This document shows positions 1 to 8,547 of a DNA stretch of 64,000 nt, one piece after another (the first letter of the stretch is position 1; each line of letters opens with the position of its first letter). The translations under genes were made by a program, and so were the position numbers. Under the pieces are notes generated by a model that worked only from the letters and a program-made list of their open reading frames with translations, was not told the origin of the DNA and searched no databases. The DNA lies in contig CAMJPC010000009.1 of the NCBI GenBank assembly GCA_946407705.1, forward strand, positions 1 through 64,000. The letters are read 5' to 3'. This stretch comes from an uncultured Clostridia bacterium. Its GTDB lineage: Bacteria > Bacillota > Clostridia > Saccharofermentanales > Saccharofermentanaceae.

Positions 1-1447
1 ACTGCATGTTGCAGACATCGTGCTTGTCGATGGTTCTTCTGATCTTCTCAACGTCGCTGACATTGACTTTGTCTGCAAGTGCGGGCATGTCATCCCAGTG
101 GAAGCATCCGGGAACGCGGGACTCGCATGTGATGATGTTCTTCAGAACAGGAAGTCTTGCTGCTTCAAGCTTTCCGGGCTCGCTGTCCTTGAGCTCAGGG
201 CAGATCTCGTTGATGATCTGGATGTAGTCGCAGTCCTTGAACTTGTCGATCATGACGAGCGTGCATGTATCAGACTGTCTGAGCAGATATTCGATCTCAT
301 GTATCTTGTATGCCGTGTTTACTGTTACGAGAACGCAACCGATCTTTGTTGCAGCCCAGAATGTCAGATACCACTGGGGTACGTTTGTAGCCCAGATAGC
401 GATGTGGTCACCCTTCTTGCAGCCCATTGCGAGGAATGCTCTTGCAAGGTTGTCGACGTCATTCCTGAACTCGGGATATGTTCTCGTATAGTCAAGTTCT
501 GTATATCTGAAAGCATACTGATTAGGGAAAAGCTCGCAGATCTTATCCAATACATCCGGGAATGTCAGGTCGATCAAAGTCTCCTTGGGCCAGGGATAGT
601 AGCCTGTTCCCCTTTTGTCAGACTGGAGCTCGATCTTCTGCTTGGGACGGTAAGTCTCCATGTAGCCTGCAAACTGGGGTACGACGATACCTGCACCTTC
701 AAGGTTCTTGGACCATCTGTAAACCCATTCGAGTGATACATATCCGATGTAATCGATAGCCTGGAGAGCGTCGAACATTTCCTTGAGGGGCATGTCGCCT
801 GCTCCCATGAGCTTATATGAGACCTTGCCGTCTACCATGACGGAGTCTTTTACGTGAACGTGCTTGATATACTCACCAAGGTTATTAACTGTCTCAACGG
901 GAGACTCACCCATAAATCTGTAAGGGTGATGCATATCCCAGAGAGCAGCGACCTTGCGGTTATTGATCTCGTCCAAGAGCTTCTTGAGCCTCTTTGTATC
1001 AGCATAAACGCCGTTAGTTTCGATAAGGAGAGTAACGTTCATCTCTTCAGCGTAAGGAATAAGCTCTCTGATGATGGAGATAACAACGTTGTCGTCGATC
1101 TCCTTTTCGGGAGCTGGATTGCGGTCGCCAAGTACGCGGATGAAAGACGTTCCGAGCTTATTTGCGAGCTCGATGTATGCCCTGATCTCGGCAATAGCCT
1201 TATCCTTTGTAGCCATGTCGTTTATAGGCTCACCGGATGAAAGGCACGGAATTGTTAGTTTTAGATCTTTTAGTTTTGCGATGGTCTTAGGTAGTTCTTT
1301 ATCTGTGAAAGGTGCTGCTTTGACTGAGAAGATATCCTGTCCCAGTCCTCTGATCTCGATTCCGTCAAAACCGAAATCCTTAGCCATTGAGTAGATTTCC
1401 TGCCAAGAGAAGTCCGGGCAAGCCAGTGTTGAAAAACATGTTTTCAT
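1..1447 (-). CDS. Fusion protein: N-terminal xylose-isomerase-like TIM-barrel (sugar phosphate isomerase/epimerase) + C-terminal AMP-binding acyl-CoA synthetase (truncated by window edge)
   Basis: Hand translation from ATG at 1447 (-), preceded by a GAGGTGG RBS: MKTCFSTLACPDFSWQEIYSMAKDFGFDGIEIRGLG...LLIETNGVYAD...ALWDMHHPYRF...YIKHVHVKDS...SLEWVYRW...KRGTGYYPWPKETLIDLTFPDVLDKICELFPNQYAFRYTELDYTRTYPEFRNDVDNLARAFLAMGCKKGDHIAIWATNVPQWYLTFWAATKIGCVLVTVNTAYK. Codons across the junction (542-760) were checked one by one with no stop. Missing from the ORF track because it has no stop inside the window. Confidence 0.88.
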   Translation of the reverse strand, partial: MKTCFSTLACPDFSWQEIYSMAKDFGFDGIEIRGLGQDIFSVKAAPFTDKELPKTIAKLKDLKLTIPCLSSGEPINDMATKDKAIAEIRAYIELANKLGTSFIRVLGDRNPAPEKEIDDNVVISIIRELIPYAEEMNVTLLIETNGVYADTKRLKKLLDEINNRKVAALWDMHHPYRFMGESPVETVNNLGEYIKHVHVKDSVMVDGKVSYKLMGAGDMPLKEMFDALQAIDYIGYVSLEWVYRWSKNLEGAGIVVPQFAGYMETYRPKQKIELQSDKRGTGYYPWPKETLIDLTFPDVLDKICELFPNQYAFRYTELDYTRTYPEFRNDVDNLARAFLAMGCKKGDHIAIWATNVPQWYLTFWAATKIGCVLVTVNTAYKIHEIEYLLRQSDTCTLVMIDKFKDCDYIQIINEICPELKDSEPGKLEAARLPVLKNIITCESRVPGCFHWDDMPALADKVNVSDVEKIRRTIDKHDVCNMQ

Positions 1448-1514
1448 AAAACCACCTCACAAAATAAAGAATCGCTAAATTATATCTTTTTAGGGATAAT
1501 TTGTAAATCAAAAT

Positions 1515-1535
1515 ATGTCGACATTAAATCGACAT
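1515..1535. repeat. Inverted repeat ATGTCGA-N7-TCGACAT at the 3' end of plsX
   Basis: Read directly: atgtcgacattaaatcgacat; 7-bp arms, 7-nt loop. Confidence 0.6.
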
Positions 1536-2474
1536 CATTGCCTGATTTATGCAGCTGTATATAGTATTGGAATCTGCCTTGCCGTGTGCTTTGACCACAT
1601 GCTTCCTTATACCCAGGATAACCGCACCGCCGTACTCATTGTACTGATACAGGCATTCATTCTCTTTTAGGACTTCCAAAGCTGCCTTCAGGCTCTCGCC
1701 GGATAGTCGCTCCTCCAGACCCTTTCGGATACTTTCGGAGACCAATGTACCTGCACTCTCATTACCTTTTAGCAAGGCATTGCCAACCAGACCTGTGGAA
1801 ACGGCGACATCAGTCTCACCCGTAAGGAGATTGTCGGGCTCTATATTACCGATAAAGTTAAGACCTGAACCTTTAAGCAGTTTAAATGCTTCGATAAGGG
1901 TCTCTGTACCTTTGCAGTCTTCCCTGCCGACGTTCATAAGAGCGACCTTGGGATTGTTTACGCCTCTTGATTCCATGAGCTTTGCACCCAGGATGCCGAA
2001 ACTTAACATTTCATCGGGCGAGGGCTCAAGTGACGATCCGCAGTCTACGAGGCAGACTCTGTCTTCGATGCCGTAAGGAAGCAGCGCAGCGAGCACAGGC
2101 CTTTTGCAGCCTGTCTCGAGACCGATCTTGATGACAGATGCGATTATCAATGCACCGGTATTACCTACGCTTACGACTGCTGCAGGTCCTTCTGATTTGG
2201 AAAGAGACTCAAGCGCAACAGGCATTGAATAATCTGCACCGGGTTTTGCTGCGAGCATAGGATTGTCTTCATTTGTGAGAACCGAGCCGCAGTCCTTAAA
2301 ATCAAACCTGTCCTTGAGGTCAGAATGCTTTTCGGCTACGCCTTCATACTCTGAAGCGGGACCCACGAACGTGATAAACAGATCGGCATTGTCTGAAAGC
2401 GCTCTGAAAGCGCCTTCACAGATCACCGATGCGGGATTATCGCCGCCTGAAAGGTCAAGGAATATCTTTTTCAC
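1524..2474 (-). CDS. plsX: Phosphate acyltransferase PlsX
   Basis: ORF 316 aa; MKKIFLDLSGGDNPASVICEGAFRAL, AAKPGADYSMPVAL, VSVGNTGALI pattern typical of PlsX; next to DAK2/DegV genes. Confidence 0.85.
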   Translation of the reverse strand: MKKIFLDLSGGDNPASVICEGAFRALSDNADLFITFVGPASEYEGVAEKHSDLKDRFDFKDCGSVLTNEDNPMLAAKPGADYSMPVALESLSKSEGPAAVVSVGNTGALIIASVIKIGLETGCKRPVLAALLPYGIEDRVCLVDCGSSLEPSPDEMLSFGILGAKLMESRGVNNPKVALMNVGREDCKGTETLIEAFKLLKGSGLNFIGNIEPDNLLTGETDVAVSTGLVGNALLKGNESAGTLVSESIRKGLEERLSGESLKAALEVLKENECLYQYNEYGGAVILGIRKHVVKAHGKADSNTIYSCINQAMMSI

Positions 2475-4087
2475 TGATAGAGTACCACCAGATCATATAT
2501 GCCCTGTCCGCCGTATGCCGCTGATATCTCAGCATCGGGGCAGGATTTCTTTATGCCGGTTATGTTGCCCTGAACATGGGTAACAAGGACGTCCGTGGAG
2601 GTAAATACCGTTACGGACTCAATGTCTTCGATTCCGGGAACATGCTTAGTAAGCTCGATGAGTGCCGTGATAGCGTCGGATGAGCTGCAGACGATTATGT
2701 CGTCATCGACCACGCCGATATGATCGCCGGCTTTTACTTCAACGCCGTTATAAACGCCGGACTTGTCTGCAACTGAGACAAAACCCGTGTGAACATCCTT
2801 GATGGAATCGATCATAGTCTTCTCGATTATCTCGTAAGAAGCCGAAGGATCGATTAAGGAAAGTGCGCAATAGCCTTCCGCCATTGACTTGGTGGGAACG
2901 ATATGAAGAACCGAATCAGTCAGGAGTTCTCTGACCTTCTCGGCCGTCATTATGATGTTCTTATTGTTGGGAAGCAGGATAACGTGCTTAGCGGAAGCCT
3001 TTTTGCATGCGTCGAGCATGTTCTGCACGGAAACATTATCGGACTGCCCTCCCCTGATTATCTGCTTTACGCCCAAAGACTTATAGAGTTCTTCCATGCC
3101 GTCTCCGTCAGCTACTGCAACAATGGCGCAGTCCTGGGTAGCCGTAAGGAAGTTCTCGTGGTGCTGGACCGTCATGTTCTCGATCTTGAGCTTGGTAAAC
3201 TCACCATATTTATGGAAATAAGCCAGAATTTCCTCAGGCTTCAATGTGTGGATATGGATCTTGAGGTCACATCCGTCCTGAACGAGAACGAGAGAATTGC
3301 CAAAGCTCGACATATCGATACGGACTGTATCAGAATTGAAACTTGCGAGCTTGTCCTTTTCGATCTTCAATATGAGCTCGGTGCAGTAGCCAAACTGCTC
3401 ATCATCTGAAGAAGCACCGAGTGTTCCGTTATTGGAGAAAGTAGGCTTTAATGACTCAAATTCCGAGAAATCATACTCGAAATCGTCGTCCAATGCTGAA
3501 AGCATACCTGTTACCAGGCAGAGGAATCCCATTCCGCCGCTGTCCAAGACATCGTACTCCTTAAGGATCGGGAGCTTGTCGGGTGTGTGCTTTAATGACT
3601 CAGAAGCGCCTTCAACGACGTTCTTCATGAAGTCTTTTACGGTCGTGTCTTCATCAAATGCATCTTCAGCGTCTTCCTGTGCTTCCCTGCATACTGTAAG
3701 GAAAGTGCCTTCCACAGGATCTGCGACCGAAGAATAAGCTGATTGTGTACCTGAGATGAATGCACCGTCAAGGTTGCCCGGATCGAGTTCGGTCTCATCT
3801 CTCAAAGCCTTGAGGAATCCTTTGAGCCACTGCGAAAGGATAACGCCTGAATTACCCTGTGAATTCATGAGCGCGCTCTTATAAAGAGCATCGAAATCTT
3901 CGGGTTCAAGGTCCCTGTCACCGATCTCCATGAGGACTTTTACGATGCCTGACATCGTCTTGTCCATATTGGTTCCCGTATCGCCGTCAGGGATCGGGAA
4001 AACGTTCATGTCATTTAGTGTCTGCTTGTTTTCCAGGATGTTCTTGCTGCCTGCAAGAAGCATCTTCTTGATTACGCTAATTTCCAT
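2471..4087 (-). CDS. fakA: DAK2-domain fatty acid kinase catalytic subunit (YloV/FakA-like)
   Basis: ORF 538 aa; N-term NVFPIPDGDTGTNMDKTM, GNSGVILSQWLKGF (DAK2 phosphatase/kinase motifs); overlaps plsX start by 4 bp. Confidence 0.88.
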   Translation of the reverse strand: MEISVIKKMLLAGSKNILENKQTLNDMNVFPIPDGDTGTNMDKTMSGIVKVLMEIGDRDLEPEDFDALYKSALMNSQGNSGVILSQWLKGFLKALRDETELDPGNLDGAFISGTQSAYSSVADPVEGTFLTVCREAQEDAEDAFDEDTTVKDFMKNVVEGASESLKHTPDKLPILKEYDVLDSGGMGFLCLVTGMLSALDDDFEYDFSEFESLKPTFSNNGTLGASSDDEQFGYCTELILKIEKDKLASFNSDTVRIDMSSFGNSLVLVQDGCDLKIHIHTLKPEEILAYFHKYGEFTKLKIENMTVQHHENFLTATQDCAIVAVADGDGMEELYKSLGVKQIIRGGQSDNVSVQNMLDACKKASAKHVILLPNNKNIIMTAEKVRELLTDSVLHIVPTKSMAEGYCALSLIDPSASYEIIEKTMIDSIKDVHTGFVSVADKSGVYNGVEVKAGDHIGVVDDDIIVCSSSDAITALIELTKHVPGIEDIESVTVFTSTDVLVTHVQGNITGIKKSCPDAEISAAYGGQGIYDLVVLYQ

Positions 4088-4967
4088 TTAACTGTTCCTT
4101 TTTGTGTTTACCGCAGTAGAACACGATTATAGTTCCGGGGCCTACGGAAGCACCGACGATCGGGCCAATAACATAGAGGCTCGTTTCAGCTCCGGGTATG
4201 AGTTCCTTTATCTTTTCCGCAACCACATTCGCAGAAGCCTCATCATCGGCATGGCCGATATAGATGGTCTGAGAAAGCGGATCGGTTATATATTGCGCAG
4301 TCATGGCAGCGAGCTCGAAAAGTGATGACTTTCTGCCCTTTACCTTCTTGACTGCCAGATTGTGACCTTCAAGATCTGATATAAGAATCGGTTTTACGGA
4401 GAAAAGATTGCCGAAGAAAGCAGAAGAAGCGGTAACGCGTCCTGCAGCCTTGAGGTAATCCAGATTCTCGACTGTGCCGTACTGGTTAAAGAAAAGCTTG
4501 TTGTCTTCAATCCATGCGGCAGTATCTTCCAAAGACTTGCCCTCGTCTCTCATCTGTGCTGCCTTGATGGCCATTGAGCCCTGTCCCAGGCCGCTGATAA
4601 GAGAATCGATGCATATAATCTTCCTGCCCGGGAAGTCGGTCCTGAATTCGCCTGCCAAAACGTTCGCAGTATTAACTGAACCGGAAAGTCCTGATGAGCA
4701 AGCAATGTACAGGATGTCCTCACCTTTCGAGAGATGTTCTCTGAACTTCTCATCAAAGGTCTTAAAGGGAACCTGGACAGTCTTATATCTTTTGCCGCTT
4801 CTCATGGAATCGTAGAAATCCTTGGAGGAAATCTCATCCCAGTCGAGTGAAGCCCTGAAGATCTTGTCCTCAAGAGAGAACTCCATCTTGCAGTAATCAA
4901 TGGAATACTTCTCACGAAGTTCTTTTGAAAGATCGCTTGTGGAATCAGTGATGACGGCAAAGCTCAT
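4077..4967 (-). CDS. fakB: DegV family fatty-acid-binding protein (FakB-like)
   Basis: ORF 296 aa; AVITDSTSDLSKEL, ...IACSSGLSGSVNTA, IICIDSLISGLGQG; overlaps fakA. Confidence 0.88.
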   Translation of the reverse strand: MSFAVITDSTSDLSKELREKYSIDYCKMEFSLEDKIFRASLDWDEISSKDFYDSMRSGKRYKTVQVPFKTFDEKFREHLSKGEDILYIACSSGLSGSVNTANVLAGEFRTDFPGRKIICIDSLISGLGQGSMAIKAAQMRDEGKSLEDTAAWIEDNKLFFNQYGTVENLDYLKAAGRVTASSAFFGNLFSVKPILISDLEGHNLAVKKVKGRKSSLFELAAMTAQYITDPLSQTIYIGHADDEASANVVAEKIKELIPGAETSLYVIGPIVGASVGPGTIIVFYCGKHKKEQLNGN

Positions 4968-4984
4968 AGTGGTCCTCCTTCCCT

Positions 4985-5941
4985 TTAACCGTTAAGGAAC
5001 TGTGTAACTTCCTGATCGTACTTCTCCAAGTTTACTATTCTTAAGTGCGAATGTGCACCATGATCGAACCAAACGAACTTCTTTTTCGCGCTTCCGCAAG
5101 CGTTATAGATAAGTTCGAAATCATCGGGGCTGTTGCTCTTGTCCTCTCTTCCGCACAGGAAAAGTGCAGGAACTTCAACCTTCTTGATTTCTTCTATCGG
5201 CTTGTTCTTGAAAACGTTTACTCCGGCAAGTTTCTTATAAAGCATGGCCATCTGAATGCATACGGGGAAAGTGGGCTTTCCGTGGTTCTTCGTTCTCATT
5301 AAAAGAACTTTGTAGAAAGCACTGTACGGACCTTCAAGGATGATCCCCTTGAGGTAAGCCTGGTGGGCTGCAGCAACATAGATAGCCTGAGCAGAGCCTA
5401 CGCAGATGCCGTGGATGTAGAACTCGTTAATGCCGTACTTTTCGTGGATATGATCGATCCAAAGACCGGCATCCTCTCCTTCTTTCATTCCGGCGGTCGT
5501 ATAAATGCCTTCGCTTAAGCCGCAGGCGCGCGGGTCAACAACGATGACATTGCATCCTGCTTTTTGGAATACTTCCGCGAAATAGTAGCAGTAGAGCACG
5601 GTTTCAGCTCTTCCTGCCAATATCAGAACGGCACGGTCGTATCCGAAATTGAAATACTCGCCCTTAAGCTTAAGCCCGTCCCTGCTCGTTATTTCAATAT
5701 CTTCCTTATATGAAGCGTTCTCTTCTCCCCACTTCATTCCGGTATCGAACATAACGGAATGCTCCGCGTTCTCGGGGCAGCTGTTGCCTCTTGCCCACTT
5801 ATCCGGAGAAGTACGGATAAACATTTCGGAGTATTGCTTTTTAGCAATACCCCAAACGTATACCCACATGAATATGAATCCGCTGAGCGCTATGAATAAG
5901 ACGATCGCGGCAATGAAAAGAATTACCTGAACCGGCGTCAT
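4985..5941 (-). CDS. Membrane-anchored alpha/beta hydrolase with Cys at the nucleophile elbow (GICVG)
   Basis: ORF 318 aa; N-terminal TM helix, VVDPRACGLSEG, HGICVGSAQ, LFLCGREDKSNSPDDF, DHGAHSH. Confidence 0.8.
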   Translation of the reverse strand: MTPVQVILFIAAIVLFIALSGFIFMWVYVWGIAKKQYSEMFIRTSPDKWARGNSCPENAEHSVMFDTGMKWGEENASYKEDIEITSRDGLKLKGEYFNFGYDRAVLILAGRAETVLYCYYFAEVFQKAGCNVIVVDPRACGLSEGIYTTAGMKEGEDAGLWIDHIHEKYGINEFYIHGICVGSAQAIYVAAAHQAYLKGIILEGPYSAFYKVLLMRTKNHGKPTFPVCIQMAMLYKKLAGVNVFKNKPIEEIKKVEVPALFLCGREDKSNSPDDFELIYNACGSAKKKFVWFDHGAHSHLRIVNLEKYDQEVTQFLNG

Positions 5942-6867
5942 AATCCTGCTTTAACTTCGTTGAAGATCTTTGTCTCTTCGACAAGACCTTCGGAGATTTC
6001 ATTTCCGAGATAGAAAGCTACGATCATGCCGGGGCCGATAGCTGTTCCGTTAGCCATGTTAACACGTGTGGCAATGATCTCTTCAGGGTGGAATGTCTCT
6101 TTGATGAGATCCTGCATCTGGATCCACTGAGCCTTACGATATGTGTGTGAAACGAAGATTCTCTTCGGATTGGGTTCGATGGTCCTCTTCATGTATTCGA
6201 TGGATGCAGCGAACATCTTTTTATAACCTGTGACCTTGCCCATAACGGTATTCATACCCTTACGGTCGCACTCAGCCATAGGCTTGATGTTGATGAGACC
6301 GCCCATGAATGCAGCGATGTTGGATACACGGCCGGATCTCTTGAGGAAGTTGAGGTCATCAACTGTACCCATCTGGTGAACTCTGTACTTGTTCACGTTA
6401 AGCCATTCAGCGATTTCTTCCATGGACTTGCCCTGCTGCTTCATTTCGCCAGCATAAGAAACGAGAAGGCCTAAACCGCCTGAATATCTGACGGAGTCAA
6501 CTACGATGATCTTTCTGTCAGGATACTTCTCCATCATCTTATCTGCAGCGATCTTGCACTGACCGTAAGTTCCAGAAAGAGCGGATGAAAGTGAAATATT
6601 GAGGATGTCATAACCCTGCTTGAGATACTTCTCGAAGAACTCTTCCTGAAGCTCGATATTCTTGATGCCTGTAGTATAGATGGCATCCTTAGTCATGCTT
6701 CCATAGTATTCGTCAGGACTCATAAGCTCCCAGTCAAGAGTGGAATCCTCTTTCTTTCCGTCAGGAAGAATAACGATTCCAGGAAGATAATCGGTAATGC
6801 CGAATCTTTCTCTGAGATCCTTTGTCAGGTCCGTAGAACTGTCTGTAAGAATTACAAAATCACCCAT
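5938..6867 (-). CDS. fakB: DegV family fatty-acid-binding protein (FakB-like), second paralogue
   Basis: ORF 309 aa; VILTDSSTDLTKDLRERFG, ISLSSALSGTYGQCK, IIVVDSVRYSGGLGLLV. Confidence 0.88.
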   Translation of the reverse strand: MGDFVILTDSSTDLTKDLRERFGITDYLPGIVILPDGKKEDSTLDWELMSPDEYYGSMTKDAIYTTGIKNIELQEEFFEKYLKQGYDILNISLSSALSGTYGQCKIAADKMMEKYPDRKIIVVDSVRYSGGLGLLVSYAGEMKQQGKSMEEIAEWLNVNKYRVHQMGTVDDLNFLKRSGRVSNIAAFMGGLINIKPMAECDRKGMNTVMGKVTGYKKMFAASIEYMKRTIEPNPKRIFVSHTYRKAQWIQMQDLIKETFHPEEIIATRVNMANGTAIGPGMIVAFYLGNEISEGLVEETKIFNEVKAGL

Positions 6868-6893
6868 TTTAATACTCCTTTATAGTTATTTGT

Positions 6894-7163
6894 TTATTGA
6901 TTTTTTGCTTGTTCAATTGCTTTGATGACGTCTCCGACAGTCTGGAAAGCTGAAGAACCGGTCAGATCAAGGCGGACTTTCATCTTTTCCTCGATGTTCA
7001 TCATGATGACGACGAAAGATACGGAATCCATGTCAAGATCCTTAAGAGGTGTATCTTCCGTTATTGCTGAGAGCGGGGTGTCAAATTCGCGGTTCATAGA
7101 CTTATAACTGTCATAGATGACAGAGTAGAGTTCTTCAAGCATTTTTCTGTTCCCCTTCCGCAT
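6894..7163 (-). CDS. Acyl carrier protein
   Basis: ORF 89 aa; DLDMDSVSFVVIMMNIEEKMKVRL, phosphopantetheine Ser in a DSV motif. Confidence 0.82.
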   Translation of the reverse strand: MRKGNRKMLEELYSVIYDSYKSMNREFDTPLSAITEDTPLKDLDMDSVSFVVIMMNIEEKMKVRLDLTGSSAFQTVGDVIKAIEQAKNQ

Positions 7164-8547
7164 GTTTACCGGACTTCTTCTCGGCAGCTTCCTTGATCTG
7201 CTCGTTAACGCGCTCGAGATTGGCCTTCATCTGCTTTCTTGTTTCCTTTACTTCCCTGTTGAATTTAGGTGAAGATTCGCGGATCGCGATATGTTTCAAC
7301 TCGGTAAGTTTCTTGTAAAGTACTTCATTAGCTAGATTAACTGAGTTATTATCAGCCTTTTTAAAGGCACTGTCAAATTTAATCAATTCACCTATTACGT
7401 ACACTTGCTTCCTGAAAGGCTTATATGTCGTATGCATATAAACAGGTGCCACGGGAACTCCTGTCATAAGGGCCAGCATGACCGCACCGCTCATGAATGG
7501 GAGAAGATCGTCATCGTAGTTCATGTGGCCTTCAGGGAAAACAACAAGCGGTATATCATCCTTCAGGCATTCCATGCATGTCCTTATGGCACCCCAGTCA
7601 AAACCCGAACGGTCAAGCAGTATGCAGCCCATCGTCTTCTCGAAAAAGCCCCAGGACTTATTGATGTCAGCTACATCCTGAGCGGCAATGCATCTTGGAG
7701 AGAGCTTGAAAAAGACGTAGTACATGAAAGGAGCATCGATCCACCAGGAATGGTTGCTGACCAGAAGCATGCCCTTCTGTCTTAATCTGGTTCCTCTTGC
7801 CATTCCGTTTTCGTAAACGTACTTAGGGTGCATGAAAGCCCAGATAGCGGGATAAGCAGTGATCTTAACAAAGTTGTAGAGGAAGTTAGAATGTTTGTAC
7901 TTCTTTGGCTTTTTGCCTTCGGCTTCGTAGAAGTTTTCAAGATAGAACTGTCTGTAGCTCTCGATCGTATCGTAAAGGTCCTTGGTCAATGTCCTGGACT
8001 GATCCTGAAGATTCTCCTCTTTGATCAGATAATTGTCCGGGAAAATGGGTTCGCCGATAAACATTTTGTCTCTCTTGCCGGGGCCTATCTTACCGTTGTG
8101 ATAAACAGGAATGATCGGAGCGCCTGAGCCTAAACTCATAAGAGCTGCAGCCTGACCGAATTCCAGGAGCTTACCTTCAGTCTCGATATGACCTTCAGGG
8201 AAAATCAGAATGTTCTTGCCGTCTTTTAACAGCTTGACTGCTTTGTTGACGGCATCCATGTTGCCGCTTACTGCATCTACCCTAATGACGCCCATGGCTT
8301 TTACGAGGAAAGTCAGGACCGGATTGTAGTCATAGAACTTCGCGGAAACGAGTACAAAGAACCGTCTTCCCGGGAAAGCCAGAAGCGCACAAACATAATC
8401 AAGAAATGATGTGTGATTCAGGGCGGCGATTATTGGTCCTTTATAATCAAGCTTCTTTTTTGCACGCAGGAAATATCTCTTTACATTGAAAAAGAGTAAT
8501 GCGGGAATAATGCTTGTGATAATTAAGAACCATCTTACAAGGAACAT
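7135..8547 (-). CDS. Tandem-domain 1-acylglycerol-3-phosphate acyltransferase (PlsC-PlsC)
   Basis: ORF 470 aa; two HX4D motifs (NHTSFLDY, NHSWWIDAPF) and two FPEG motifs (IFPEGHIETEG, VFPEGHMNYDD). Confidence 0.85.
   Translation of the reverse strand: MFLVRWFLIITSIIPALLFFNVKRYFLRAKKKLDYKGPIIAALNHTSFLDYVCALLAFPGRRFFVLVSAKFYDYNPVLTFLVKAMGVIRVDAVSGNMDAVNKAVKLLKDGKNILIFPEGHIETEGKLLEFGQAAALMSLGSGAPIIPVYHNGKIGPGKRDKMFIGEPIFPDNYLIKEENLQDQSRTLTKDLYDTIESYRQFYLENFYEAEGKKPKKYKHSNFLYNFVKITAYPAIWAFMHPKYVYENGMARGTRLRQKGMLLVSNHSWWIDAPFMYYVFFKLSPRCIAAQDVADINKSWGFFEKTMGCILLDRSGFDWGAIRTCMECLKDDIPLVVFPEGHMNYDDDLLPFMSGAVMLALMTGVPVAPVYMHTTYKPFRKQVYVIGELIKFDSAFKKADNNSVNLANEVLYKKLTELKHIAIRESSPKFNREVKETRKQMKANLERVNEQIKEAAEKKSGKHAEGEQKNA

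Noticed and set aside
20-1240. Plus-strand ORFs 20-736 and 854-1240
   Set aside because: They are antisense to the continuous - strand isomerase-synthetase frame, have no family signature, and reflect codon bias on the opposite strand.
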